Shown here one piece after another: positions 34,759 to 43,429 of a stretch of 64,000 nt of DNA (position 1 is the stretch's first letter; each line of letters opens with the position of its first letter). A program made the position numbers and the translations under genes. The notes beneath the pieces were generated by a model. It was not told the DNA's origin, searched no databases, and saw only the letters and a program-made list of their open reading frames with translations. The stretch is from Treponema sp. Marseille-Q3903 (GTDB taxonomy: Bacteria > Spirochaetota > Spirochaetia > Treponematales > Treponemataceae). Location: positions 1,612,001 to 1,676,000 of the forward strand of contig NZ_JACSEU010000001.1 of the NCBI RefSeq assembly GCF_014334335.1. The letters are read 5' to 3'.

Positions 34759-34890
34759 CTGTAGGTGACAGCAAGAACAGTCGGTTTTTATAAGACTGAC
34801 TATTCCTGCTGTAATAGGTCTGAAACTAAATTAGAGGCGCAATACTAATTTAGCCTTCACCTGCAGGACAAGAAGCATGAGGCTTTTTGT
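34759..34890 (+). promoter_or_regulatory. Structured leader of the second flaB (three-way junction)
   Basis: A closing stem pairs CTGTAGGTGA (34759-34768) with TCACCTGCAG (34857-34866), one G-U. Inside are two hairpins: CAGCA/TGCTG (34769-34773 with 34807-34811) capped by CAGTC/GACTG (34778-34782 with 34794-34798), and a perfect 9-base stem CTAAATTAG/CTAATTTAG (34826-34834 with 34845-34853). A further stem ACAAGAAGC/GCTTTTTGT (34868-34890) follows just before the ribosome site. The fold is unlike the first flaB leader and matches no riboswitch class I can name. Promoter unclear: TATATT at 34692-34697 is the best -10. Confidence 0.6.
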
Positions 34891-34914
34891 TTAAGTAAAC
34901 ATGGAGGCATAACT

Positions 34915-35763
34915 ATGATTATTAATCACAATATGAGCTCGCTCTATGCTGATCGTGTATTGAACATCTCTAATGATTCAATCATGAAGAACATGGAAAA
35001 GCTCTCTTCTGGTGAACGCATCAACCGCGCCGGAGACGATGCATCAGGACTTGCTGTATCTGAAAAGATGCGCAGCCAAATCCGAGGATTGAACCAGGCA
35101 GCTAAGAACATTCAGAATGGTGTTTCTTTCATTCAGACAACAGAAGGTTATTTGACTGAAACAACAGACATTCTTCAGCGTGTTCGAGAACTCGCTGTTC
35201 AGTCTGCAAACGGAATCTACAGCGATGAAGATCGTATGCAGATCCAGGTTGAAGTTTCTCAACTCGTTTCTGAAGTTGACCGAATTGCATCACAGGCACA
35301 ATTCAATGGTATGAATATGCTTACAGGACGCTTTGCTCAGGCAGGCGATGCAGTAATGCAGTTCCACATTGGTGCAAATGTTGACCAGAACGCACGTGTA
35401 TTCATCGGTACTATGACTGCAACAGCTCTCGGACTCAAGGGAGCACAAGGTGGCGATGAACAGATTTCTATTTCATCTCCTGATGAAGCAAACATGACTC
35501 TTGCCGCTGTAGATGCTGCATTGAAAAATGTAACAAAACAGAGAGCAGATCTTGGTGCTTATCAGAATAGATTTGAATTGGCTGCAAAAGGCGTAAACAT
35601 TGCTGCTGAAAATACTCAGGCTGCAGAATCACGTATCAGAGATACTGATATGGCTGCAGAAATGGTACAGTTCACAAAGAACAGCATTCTCACACAAGCT
35701 GGAACTGCAATGCTCGCTCAGGCTAACTCACAGTCTCAGACAGTATTGTCTTTGTTGAAATAG
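34915..35763 (+). CDS. flaB: Flagellar filament core protein FlaB (second copy)
   Basis: 282 residues, closely related to the first copy in the conserved ends ([17 protein letters not shown]...; [45 protein letters not shown]) and differing mainly around residues 140-190. Treponemal filaments contain several FlaB proteins in different proportions, which fits separate leaders for the two genes. Ribosome site GGAGG (34903-34907), 7 bases before the ATG. No sigma-28 site as clear as that of the first copy was found. Confidence 0.96.
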   Translation: MIINHNMSSLYADRVLNISNDSIMKNMEKLSSGERINRAGDDASGLAVSEKMRSQIRGLNQAAKNIQNGVSFIQTTEGYLTETTDILQRVRELAVQSANGIYSDEDRMQIQVEVSQLVSEVDRIASQAQFNGMNMLTGRFAQAGDAVMQFHIGANVDQNARVFIGTMTATALGLKGAQGGDEQISISSPDEANMTLAAVDAALKNVTKQRADLGAYQNRFELAAKGVNIAAENTQAAESRIRDTDMAAEMVQFTKNSILTQAGTAMLAQANSQSQTVLSLLK

Positions 35764-35784
35764 ATCATAAATTAAAAATAAATT

Positions 35785-35862
35785 AAAGAGATTTCTGGAT
35801 GTCATCTTTTTAATTAGATGGAATGGAAGGGGTATGCGCCTCCCTTCCCTTTCATTCTCTTT
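35785..35862 (+). terminator. Two hairpins between the second flaB and flaG
   Basis: First: AAAGAGAT (35785-35792) with ATCTTTTT (35804-35811), a stem merging into a T-run. Second: GGAAGGG (35825-35831) with CCCTTCC (35842-35848), followed by a pyrimidine/T-rich stretch to 35864. They would let far more flagellin than flaG/fliD message accumulate. Confidence 0.65.
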
Positions 35863-35877
35863 TTAAGGAGGAGAACT

Positions 35878-36267
35878 ATGAATACAATTAATTCAACGGT
35901 TCATGTGGCAATGGATGGCCAGTCTCTTTACAATAAAATTAACAGCAATAATGCAGGTGTTTCTACATCCGCATCACAACAGATAACTGCAAAATCCATA
36001 ACACCCACAGGAGCCCAAGTAGCACAAAATATTGAGCAGAATATAGCCGAAATAAAGGCAGATGCCCAGGCATTGCAAAGAATGTCAGAAATTGTGCCTA
36101 GCAACAAACTTCAGTTCAGTATAAATAAAGAACTCGGAAGCGTAATAGTTTCAATAATAGATGCATCAACTAACCAAGTTGTAAAACAAATTCCATCAGA
36201 GGATATGCAAAAATTAAAGTTACGAATTCGTAAAGTGATCGGCAACTTATTTGATGAGCTAAGATAA
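35878..36267 (+). CDS. flaG: Flagellar protein FlaG
   Basis: 129 residues. The C-terminal half has the FlaG pattern (LQFSINKELGSVIVSIIDASTNQVVKQIPSEDMQKLKLRIRK). FlaG proteins influence filament length; the exact role in spirochaetes is not settled. The start at 35878 has AAGGAGGAG just before it, while a longer in-frame reading begins in the hairpin region. fliD follows after 8 bases. Confidence 0.88.
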   Translation: MNTINSTVHVAMDGQSLYNKINSNNAGVSTSASQQITAKSITPTGAQVAQNIEQNIAEIKADAQALQRMSEIVPSNKLQFSINKELGSVIVSIIDASTNQVVKQIPSEDMQKLKLRIRKVIGNLFDELR

Positions 36268-36275
36268 GACAAAAA

Positions 36276-38375
36276 ATGGCTGGAATAAATATACCGGGTG
36301 TAACAAATCAGTATAATACGAACGAAACTGTCGAAAAACTGATGAAAATCGAACGTATCCCGCTCACAAGGGAGCAGAATGCGCTTGAATCATTAAAAAC
36401 TGAAAAGGACGCCTGGCGAGACCTCAACTCGAAACTTTCCTCATTAAGAGACAACTCAAAAACTCTCTACTCTTTTGAAAATCCATTTAACAACAAAATA
36501 ACTTCCTCAACAGAAGAATATGCTATAACAGCAGATGCAAATCGCTCTGCATCTATTCAATCTTTCAAAATTGATGTTATTCAGCCTGCAACTCCAGACA
36601 GATTCTTAAGCAGTGAATTGGACTCTGATTACAAAGTACAAGAAGGAACTTTTACTTTTAAAGCCGGAGAAAAGCAGCTTAGTTTCAAATGGAAAGGCGG
36701 TTCCTTAAAAGATTTTGCAAACGCAATCAACAAACGTGGAAACAACATAATAAAAGCATCTATCATAGGTGCGAGCGAAGGAAAAAAAACGCTTTTGATT
36801 GAAGCAGTCAAGACAGGAAAAGAAAACAGGCTCATCTTTGAAGACGATGCATATAAAATGGCATTCGATATAAAGATGATAGATAAAATAAAATCGAAGG
36901 CTGTTGAATTTGCAGACGAACAAAAACAGATACTTCCTGTCAACAAAATCGAATACGAAGAGCCTTCTTACATGCCAAAGCTGTCGCTCACAAATATAAA
37001 GTTTAACGAAGAAGATAAGACAGTAAGAGTTGAGCCTCGCGGAGCATATCAGGTAAAAATCCCTGAAAAAATCCTCTCCGATTCAAACATTCATATTCAG
37101 TTTTCAATCACGCCCGAAAATACGGAAGATATAACTTCCGGTATAAATGAAAAACTTATGCAGCCGGAGCTGCCCTCTGCCGGAAATGCGGAATTTGAAG
37201 GGATTATCGTAAACAACAGCCTATCTGACGTAAACATGAATCTTCCGCCTGTTCCGCCTGAACCGCTTTCTCCTGTCACAGAAAACCAAATTGTTTTTGC
37301 GGTGATGGAAGACGGTACAGAAAAACCTGTCGAAGTTAAAGATTTATTTTCGATAAAAGAAAATGATTCAGAAACCTCAAATTTAAATAATTCAAAATAT
37401 GTTGATATAAATCTTTCCGAATATAAAGGCATAAAATCAATTGCAATCAGAAATACAAACACGGGAACAGCTTTTACGATTTCAGATTTCTCTGCATTAA
37501 ACCCTGTTCAAGATTTAGGATATGGACCTGTCAATCCTGTTTCTGTAGCAGATGACGCAATAATAAAATACGAAGGAATTACAATCAGCCGCTCTTCAAA
37601 CAAGATTGATGATGTAGTTCCCGAAATAACTTTGAATCTTCACGACAAGACAGAAAAAACCGCAACTATTTCTGTAAAGCCGGATAAGGAGTCTTCAAAA
37701 AATACAATAATCGAGTTTGTCGGGAAATACAATCAGGCAATTGCAGAATTAAATATACTGTCACAAAAGAAACCGGAAATCATTCAGGAATTAAATTACC
37801 TTACAAAAGAAGAACAGGAACAAGAAGAAAAAAAGCTAGGAATTTTTCAGTCTGATTTTTCGCTCACAAATATAAAATCGAACATGGCGTCTATTATTTC
37901 GCAAAATTATGTTTTTTCAGATACTGCAAAAATCACGATGCTCTCTCAGATTGGGATTGCGACTAATGCCGGCGGATTTAGCGGAGGATATTCCCAGAGC
38001 AAACTGCGCGGTTACCTTGAAATAGATGAAAAAAAACTCGATGCAGCGCTCGATTCAAATATGGACGACATTCGCCAGTTATTCGGATACGATACTGACG
38101 GAGATCTAATCATCGATTCCGGAATTGCATACAGACTGGACAAACAGATTTCTGCATACACTCAGACAGGCGGAATCCTTTCATTGAAAACGTCTACTCT
38201 CGATTCTAAAATTAAAAGTTCGGAACAAAAAATCTCAAAACTTGAAACACAGATGAACAACAAGGAAGCGCAGCTGCGGAGCAAATATAGCCAGATGGAA
38301 GGCTCGTTGAACAGCCTTGAAGCACAGCAAAATACAATCAGCAATTTTACAAAACAACAAAACAATAAACAATAA
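36276..38375 (+). CDS. fliD: Flagellar filament cap protein FliD (HAP2)
   Basis: 699 residues, at the long end for FliD. The N-terminal part (MAGINIPGVTNQYNTNETVEKLMKIERIPLTREQNALESLKTEKDAWRDLNSKLSSL) and the C-terminal coiled coil (KTSTLDSKIKSSEQKISKLETQMNNKEAQLRSKYSQMEGSLNSLEAQQ) are typical. The middle is enlarged by beta-rich inserts (about residues 250-420, including a Pro-rich PPVPPEPLSPVTEN). It caps the growing filament and promotes flagellin polymerisation. Confidence 0.93.
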   Translation: MAGINIPGVTNQYNTNETVEKLMKIERIPLTREQNALESLKTEKDAWRDLNSKLSSLRDNSKTLYSFENPFNNKITSSTEEYAITADANRSASIQSFKIDVIQPATPDRFLSSELDSDYKVQEGTFTFKAGEKQLSFKWKGGSLKDFANAINKRGNNIIKASIIGASEGKKTLLIEAVKTGKENRLIFEDDAYKMAFDIKMIDKIKSKAVEFADEQKQILPVNKIEYEEPSYMPKLSLTNIKFNEEDKTVRVEPRGAYQVKIPEKILSDSNIHIQFSITPENTEDITSGINEKLMQPELPSAGNAEFEGIIVNNSLSDVNMNLPPVPPEPLSPVTENQIVFAVMEDGTEKPVEVKDLFSIKENDSETSNLNNSKYVDINLSEYKGIKSIAIRNTNTGTAFTISDFSALNPVQDLGYGPVNPVSVADDAIIKYEGITISRSSNKIDDVVPEITLNLHDKTEKTATISVKPDKESSKNTIIEFVGKYNQAIAELNILSQKKPEIIQELNYLTKEEQEQEEKKLGIFQSDFSLTNIKSNMASIISQNYVFSDTAKITMLSQIGIATNAGGFSGGYSQSKLRGYLEIDEKKLDAALDSNMDDIRQLFGYDTDGDLIIDSGIAYRLDKQISAYTQTGGILSLKTSTLDSKIKSSEQKISKLETQMNNKEAQLRSKYSQMEGSLNSLEAQQNTISNFTKQQNNKQ

Positions 38376-38411
38376 AAAAAGGCTCAGAAAACCTGACACA
38401 GGAGCATGATT

Positions 38412-39005
38412 ATGATAGATTTTTTTATAAACGGACAGAAAATAGATGTTCAAATTGAAGATGAGCAGACAATTGGTGATGTTTTGAGCTCTTTTGAAAA
38501 AACTTGCGAAGAAAATCAAGCGGCTGTTATCGGCATCGCAGTAGATGGCAAAACAATTACTGCGGAAACTTTTGATGACGAAGCTCTCAAACCTCTCTCA
38601 AAAAACATGAAATTCGAATTTTCAGTTGTGACAAAATCAGATATTCAAATGTCACTTACAAAACTTTCAGAACTTTTTGCTAATTTGGCAGGGCAAATGG
38701 AGAGCGTTCCATCTGCTCTGCAATCAGGGAAAAATAAAGAAGTCAGCGAATCTATCAAAAATGTCGCAGACAGCATCGATCAATTTTGCCATGTAGCGGC
38801 TCTCGCTTCCCTCTTTCCGGAAACTTTTAAAATCATCAATATAGACGGTGTTTCTTTTAAAGACTTTTTTGCAGATTTTTCTCCAATTCTAAAAGATTTT
38901 GAAGACGCTCTGAAAAATAATGACACAGTTATGATTGGAGACCTTTCAGAATACGAAATATGCCCTCGTCTTCAGGCAATTTCAAAAGCACTTGAAAAGA
39001 GGTAG
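38412..39005 (+). CDS. Unknown protein downstream of fliD
   Basis: 197 residues. Residues 1-75 look like a small beta-rich, possibly beta-grasp domain (MIDFFINGQKIDVQIEDEQTIGDVLSSF); the rest is helical and acidic, ending DTVMIGDLSEYEICPRLQAISKALEKR. I do not recognise the family. Its position right after fliD, where many bacteria place the flagellin chaperone FliS, and its helical C-terminal half suggest an export or assembly role; this is inference. The second of two nearby ATGs (38412) is chosen since AGGAG lies 7 bases before it. Confidence 0.68.
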   Translation: MIDFFINGQKIDVQIEDEQTIGDVLSSFEKTCEENQAAVIGIAVDGKTITAETFDDEALKPLSKNMKFEFSVVTKSDIQMSLTKLSELFANLAGQMESVPSALQSGKNKEVSESIKNVADSIDQFCHVAALASLFPETFKIINIDGVSFKDFFADFSPILKDFEDALKNNDTVMIGDLSEYEICPRLQAISKALEKR

Positions 39006-39008
39006 CTT

Positions 39009-40112
39009 ATGTTCTTATTGTACGTAGATGTGAGCGGTTCTCCAATTACCGCTCGTCAAAATGCTCCAATTTTTACAATCATCTTTTTTGTGATTATTGT
39101 CTCTCTTATTTTAGGTTTGATATACTTTATAAACCTGCGTTTGAGAGCGTATCACCATTCTGAAAAATATCTTGAAAAAGAAAGAAAGCGCAAGACAAAA
39201 CTAAAAGATATAATTAATTTTGCAAAAATTAACAACCTAAAACAAACCGACATAGATATTCTTTGGGATATATGCAAAATAACCGACTGTTCGAATATAT
39301 TATACTATTTTCACAGCAATGCCGAAGTCAGAAAACTTTTTAAAGATACATATATAAAGGCAAAGGAAAAAAATATCTTTTCCGACCAAAAAGTGAGCGA
39401 TTTTTTTAAATGTCTTTTTAAGATTGAACGGATTGTTGCACAGATAAAAAAAATATCGACTACGCGCCAGATACCGGAGCAATCAGTTGTGTTTATTATT
39501 TCACCAGAAGGAGAGCTTTATCCGCTCACTGTAATAAAAAATGTAAAAGATGGGATAACAGTAGAATTTCCGGCTTTTATGTACAATTCCCCTGATAAAC
39601 CTAAAATCTTGCAACAGACAAAATTCAATTTTAAGACATACGACAAACTTTCATACAATTTTGTTTCAAGAATTATAAGATACGAAGTAAATCCTGAGAA
39701 AAATACATTTTACATGATTTTTGGTCATACGGATCAGCTTACTTGCCTTACACAACGCAATTATAAGCGAAGTTTTACTGATCAGGAATGCATTTTTATG
39801 CCTGCAAAACAAAATCCAAATCACGGAAAAAAAGGACAGCCTGATTATATTTTTTCCGACAAAAAAGTCAAAGGCAAACTGACAAATTTTTCTGCCGGAG
39901 GTTGCTGCATTCAGACAAATCTCCCATTAAAAGAAAACCAGCAGATTGGAGTAGAACTTCCGCAGTCGGGGGTTACTGAAACAATCGTATGCAATGTAAT
40001 AAAGACTCGCAAGCTTACAAACGGAATGTTCGCTATCCATATTCAATTTATACATATATCTATTCAGACTAAAAATAAGATTTTTACTCTTGTTTACAAA
40101 TTTGAATTGTAG
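39009..40112 (+). CDS. Membrane-anchored PilZ-domain protein
   Basis: 367 residues. One membrane segment near the N-terminus (FTIIFFVIIVSLILGLIYFI), a basic helical stretch, then a YcgR-like beta domain and a C-terminal PilZ domain (about residues 250-365). The cyclic-di-GMP motifs are visible: RNYKR (Arg-x3-Arg) and NFSAGG (Asn/Asp-x-Ser-x2-Gly). It is a probable c-di-GMP receptor linking second-messenger level to motility; a PilZ protein of this kind is known to affect motility in Treponema denticola. It starts 4 bases after the preceding gene. Confidence 0.85.
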   Translation: MFLLYVDVSGSPITARQNAPIFTIIFFVIIVSLILGLIYFINLRLRAYHHSEKYLEKERKRKTKLKDIINFAKINNLKQTDIDILWDICKITDCSNILYYFHSNAEVRKLFKDTYIKAKEKNIFSDQKVSDFFKCLFKIERIVAQIKKISTTRQIPEQSVVFIISPEGELYPLTVIKNVKDGITVEFPAFMYNSPDKPKILQQTKFNFKTYDKLSYNFVSRIIRYEVNPEKNTFYMIFGHTDQLTCLTQRNYKRSFTDQECIFMPAKQNPNHGKKGQPDYIFSDKKVKGKLTNFSAGGCCIQTNLPLKENQQIGVELPQSGVTETIVCNVIKTRKLTNGMFAIHIQFIHISIQTKNKIFTLVYKFEL

Positions 40113-40127
40113 TATCATTCTTAGACT

Positions 40128-40391
40128 ATGAAAGTAGTAGAACTACAGAATATAATGCGAGAAGAAGGACATATTTTTTACTTACGCAAATATACTTGTG
40201 ATGCAGTTTTAGAATTGCCGACAAGCGAATGCACTGTAAAAATTTCATTTAGTATTGAAACAAGTCCTTTTGGTCAAAAGAAAATAGAAGTTATTTTTCC
40301 GCAACAAATCAATTACCCTCTTTTGCCGGTAAAAAAAGCGCTGATAGAATTTATTTTAAAAGAAGAAGAAGAAGGCAGGTTACCTTGCTGA
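40128..40391 (+). CDS. Small conserved-looking protein, unknown
   Basis: 87 residues, no signal peptide or membrane segment. The pattern alternates beta strands (DAVLELPTSECTVKISFSIETSPFGQKKIEVIFP) and ends with an acidic helix (KKALIEFILKEEEEGRL). No family recognised. It overlaps the tsaE start by 7 bases and so is probably translated with it. Confidence 0.7.
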   Translation: MKVVELQNIMREEGHIFYLRKYTCDAVLELPTSECTVKISFSIETSPFGQKKIEVIFPQQINYPLLPVKKALIEFILKEEEEGRLPC

Positions 40392-40816
40392 CGTTTACAA
40401 CTAAAACTCCCGAAGAGACAATCGCACTTGGGGAACGAATCGGTGCAAAATTAAAAAAAGGCGACGTCATCGCTATGCAGGGAACGCTTGCTGCAGGAAA
40501 AACTACAATCACAAAAGGAATAGCAAAAGCGCTCGGAATCAAAGATATTATAACGAGCCCAACATTCTGCTTGATAAGTGAATATTATGGAAAAATGTCT
40601 CTTTACCACATGGACGTTTATCGCCTTGAAGGTGGTGATGATTTTGTAAATCTCGGCACAGATGACATGATTTACAGCGATGGAGTTAGCATAATAGAAT
40701 GGTCAGAAAAAATCATCGACGAGCTTCCGGAAAAAACAATCATCTTAAAAATTACACCTAATGAAGATGGAACCCGAACTGTTGAAATCGATAATTGGAA
40801 TAATGGGGAAATATGA
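40385..40816 (+). CDS. tsaE: tRNA threonylcarbamoyladenosine protein TsaE (TTG start)
   Basis: ATPase partner of TsaB-TsaD in making N6-threonylcarbamoyladenosine at tRNA position 37. 143 residues with Walker A QGTLAAGKTTITKG, then SPTFCLISEYYG, the HMDVYRLEGGDD segment and IIEWSEK, all diagnostic. The TTG at 40385 has GCAGG 6 bases before it and the upstream gene ends just past it. It overlaps tsaB by four bases. Confidence 0.92.
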   Translation: MLTFTTKTPEETIALGERIGAKLKKGDVIAMQGTLAAGKTTITKGIAKALGIKDIITSPTFCLISEYYGKMSLYHMDVYRLEGGDDFVNLGTDDMIYSDGVSIIEWSEKIIDELPEKTIILKITPNEDGTRTVEIDNWNNGEI

Positions 40817-41475
40817 ATATTTTAGCTTTGGATTGTGCAGTGAGTCGTTTTGGACTTGCAGTAAAGGCAGGAGATAAAGAAATCGCAGGAGTTTACGATA
40901 TAGGTATGAGACAATCAGAACTTCTCGTTCCGGCAATTGATGAATTGCTTTCAAAAGCCGGGATAAAGGCTTCTGAGCTCGACTGCACTACGATGACAAT
41001 CGGACCTGGAAGTTTTACAGGGCTTCGCCTTGTGATATCAGCCTTAAAAGCGATAGAATTGGCTTATGACGTGCCTGTATACGGCGTATCTTCGCTTGAA
41101 GCATATTCTTATGAATACAAAAACTTTGGATTGCCGGTGCTCTCTTGCATCGACGCAAACAAAGGTAGATTTTATGCAAGCATTAAAAATGGTTCAAAAA
41201 TAATTTTGGAAGACGGCGACTGGGAAACCGATAGGATATGTGAAAGTATTAAAGATTTTTTAAAAGTGATTTTGTGCGGACCTGATGCAAAAAAACTTGC
41301 AGGAATCATAAGACAAACGAACAAAGATATTGAAATTGCAGTTCCTGAAGTTCACTCGTTGTATACTGACGCATTGATTAAGATAATAGAAAATAAAGAA
41401 GCTCGCCAACTAAAAGATTATGACGGACCTGTTTATCTAAGAGCAAGCGAAGCTGAAATAAAACTCAACGCTTAA
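40813..41475 (+). CDS. tsaB: tRNA threonylcarbamoyladenosine protein TsaB
   Basis: 220-residue ASKHA-fold scaffold of the t6A complex. Diagnostic segments: [49 protein letters not shown] and VYGVSSLEA. It lacks the metal site of TsaD, as expected. The last 11 bases overlap the end of csrA in convergent orientation. tsaD is not in the window. Confidence 0.93.
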   Translation: MNILALDCAVSRFGLAVKAGDKEIAGVYDIGMRQSELLVPAIDELLSKAGIKASELDCTTMTIGPGSFTGLRLVISALKAIELAYDVPVYGVSSLEAYSYEYKNFGLPVLSCIDANKGRFYASIKNGSKIILEDGDWETDRICESIKDFLKVILCGPDAKKLAGIIRQTNKDIEIAVPEVHSLYTDALIKIIENKEARQLKDYDGPVYLRASEAEIKLNA

Positions 41476-41710
41476 ACAGATTGCTCAAAGCGCTGACAGC
41501 ACTGATTGCATTTTGGTTATCATTTTCTTCAACGACGGCAGCCTTGTTTTCTGACTGAATCGCATCAAAAACTTCCTGACGAAAAACTTTTAGGCTTTTT
41601 GGTGCTTCAACGCCGATTTTTACTTGGTCGCCATGCACATCAATCAATGTAATAGTTATATTATCACCGATTTTTATTTTTTCATCGATTTTCCTAGAAA
41701 GGATAAGCAT
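41465..41710 (-). CDS. csrA: Carbon storage / translational regulator CsrA
   Basis: RNA-binding dimer that blocks translation at GGA-hairpin sites; in spirochaetes and Bacillus it restrains flagellin synthesis. 81 residues: [37 protein letters not shown] is the conserved core, with a longer acidic then neutral tail (about residues 55-81) than in E. coli. The ATG at 41710 shares its first base with the fliW stop (TGATG), so the two are coupled. Likely targets in the window are the flaB leader hairpins at 33661-33700. Confidence 0.94.
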   Translation of the reverse strand: MLILSRKIDEKIKIGDNITITLIDVHGDQVKIGVEAPKSLKVFRQEVFDAIQSENKAAVVEENDNQNAISAVSALSNLFKR

Positions 41711-42153
41711 CAACGGTCTCCTTTCTTGCTGAGAGCTTTTACGATATCAACTTTTGTTGACCAGCGGTTATCATTTATGATTGCCTGCATGCATTTTCTG
41801 TTTTTTTTGTTTATCACAAGAGGTCCTTGAAAATTTGCCGTGATTGGAGAACCGTCGTGCGGAATTGTCACAATTGTCATTATGATGATGTCTTCAGGTT
41901 TTGTAATGCCAATTTTAACGAGCAGCTCATCATCAATATCTGTTTCATAATAAGAACAGATAAGGAACGGATCTACAATCAAAAATGCAAGGTCAGGTTC
42001 TTCACATGACTGAAGCCAAAGAAATGGTTCATAATCGGAATCTACGATTGCGTATTTTGTATATTTTTCAAATCCAAAAAGACCTTCGGGTATATCGATA
42101 AGCTGTTCAGAAGTTACAGTGATTTTACCACGGGCTTTTGTAACAAGTTCCAT
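41710..42153 (-). CDS. fliW: Flagellar assembly factor FliW
   Basis: 147 residues; binds CsrA and flagellin so that free flagellin releases CsrA repression when FliW is titrated. Family pattern seen in [39 protein letters not shown] and [22 protein letters not shown]. It directly precedes csrA, the common arrangement. Confidence 0.94.
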   Translation of the reverse strand: MELVTKARGKITVTSEQLIDIPEGLFGFEKYTKYAIVDSDYEPFLWLQSCEEPDLAFLIVDPFLICSYYETDIDDELLVKIGITKPEDIIIMTIVTIPHDGSPITANFQGPLVINKKNRKCMQAIINDNRWSTKVDIVKALSKKGDR

Positions 42154-42174
42154 ATAATTCCTCTGTGATTATTT

Positions 42175-43419
42175 TTATTTCATGAAGTTCAGCAAAGTTG
42201 AAGAATACATTTTGGCAGCCTGACTCAATGTTGCCTGATTTGTATAATCGAGCATCTTCAAATCGGTGATAGCTTTAGTAAAGTCAAGGTCTCCTTCGCG
42301 GCTTGCTTGTTGAGTTACGTCAATGGCGAGTTTGCTGTTGCGTGTCGCATTGAGCTGAGCTCTTTCGTATTCTGCACCGCTTTTTGCAAGCCTGGAAACA
42401 AGGCTGTCTATTCCTAAATCAAGAGCCCCTAGAACTCGTCCTCCAATGCTGTCTTGGTCACCGGCAAGCAAAGCGTTGCGGAATGCTATGACAGTGTCGA
42501 ACATACTTCCACCGCTTACACGAGTTCCTGTTCCAAGATTATATGGCGGCAACTGAGATGAATCTTTTACTATTCCCAGTTCCTGCAATGCGCTTCCCTC
42601 TATGTCCTGAAGCCACAGCTGACGAGCATCTGTAGTAGTAAAGTTCAATGCGTTTCTGACAGGGTCTATGGACGCTTTTACAGCAGCCCCACTGTCGTTG
42701 ATTTTTGCGGCAACTGCATAAACATTGTCACCTTGCTTGATTTGAATTTTTACGTTATCTACAGAAATCACTTGATCGCGACTCGCCTGCCAAGAAGAAG
42801 CATCGCGTGCACCAAAAACAGACTGATTTTCTGCCCAGAAAGCCTTTACGCCCGCATTGTCGTTTTCAAGATATTTTCCCTCATCAACTTCAACCAGATT
42901 TATATCGATATTGCCGTTATACTTTACATTTTGAATCAATGGAATACCGCTGCCTTCTACATTTCCCATCTCAACATCAAACGCAGTTGCTTTTGTGTTT
43001 GTTCCAGCAAAAATTGAATTTCCGTCTGCGCTGACTGCGTTTGCATTCTGAACTAAAGCTTTCAAAAGCTCGTCAACTTCTGAAGCCATGTTTTTCAAAT
43101 CTTCTTTTGTATAGACGCCGTTTGCACCTGTAACTGCCATCTCTCTGACTCTCTGCATAATCTGAAGAGAATCGTTCATGTATCCTTCACGAACTGTGAA
43201 CTGGTCGCTCAAAGTCAGCGCATTTTTTTCAAACTGATTTACACGCCCAAGATAAGACTGATATCGAACAAGGTGACCGGCTGCGATTGGATCATCGCGG
43301 AGACGTTGAATTTTGTGCTGAGAACCGATCTGATTGTTTGCACGGTTTAAACGCTCTTCCTGCAAACGAAGATTGCTCTGTGTATTGTTATTGTTCATCT
43401 GACTAGAAATTCTCTGCAT
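42175..43419 (-). CDS. flgL: Flagellar hook-filament junction protein FlgL (HAP3)
   Basis: 414 residues. Flagellin-like ends: RISSQMNNNNTQSNLRLQEERLNRANNQIGSQHKIQRLRDDPIAAGHLVRYQSYLG at the N-terminus and DLDFTKAITDLKMLDYTNQATLSQAAKMYSSTLLNFMK at the C-terminus, with a beta-rich middle. It joins hook to filament together with FlgK. It follows flgK after 10 bases. Confidence 0.94.
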   Translation of the reverse strand: MQRISSQMNNNNTQSNLRLQEERLNRANNQIGSQHKIQRLRDDPIAAGHLVRYQSYLGRVNQFEKNALTLSDQFTVREGYMNDSLQIMQRVREMAVTGANGVYTKEDLKNMASEVDELLKALVQNANAVSADGNSIFAGTNTKATAFDVEMGNVEGSGIPLIQNVKYNGNIDINLVEVDEGKYLENDNAGVKAFWAENQSVFGARDASSWQASRDQVISVDNVKIQIKQGDNVYAVAAKINDSGAAVKASIDPVRNALNFTTTDARQLWLQDIEGSALQELGIVKDSSQLPPYNLGTGTRVSGGSMFDTVIAFRNALLAGDQDSIGGRVLGALDLGIDSLVSRLAKSGAEYERAQLNATRNSKLAIDVTQQASREGDLDFTKAITDLKMLDYTNQATLSQAAKMYSSTLLNFMK

Positions 43420-43429
43420 AAGTCACTCC

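Noticed and set aside
34915-35763. Sigma-28 promoter for the second flaB
   Set aside because: No GCCGATAA-like element was found in 34565-34914; only an isolated TATATT, too weak to assign a sigma factor.
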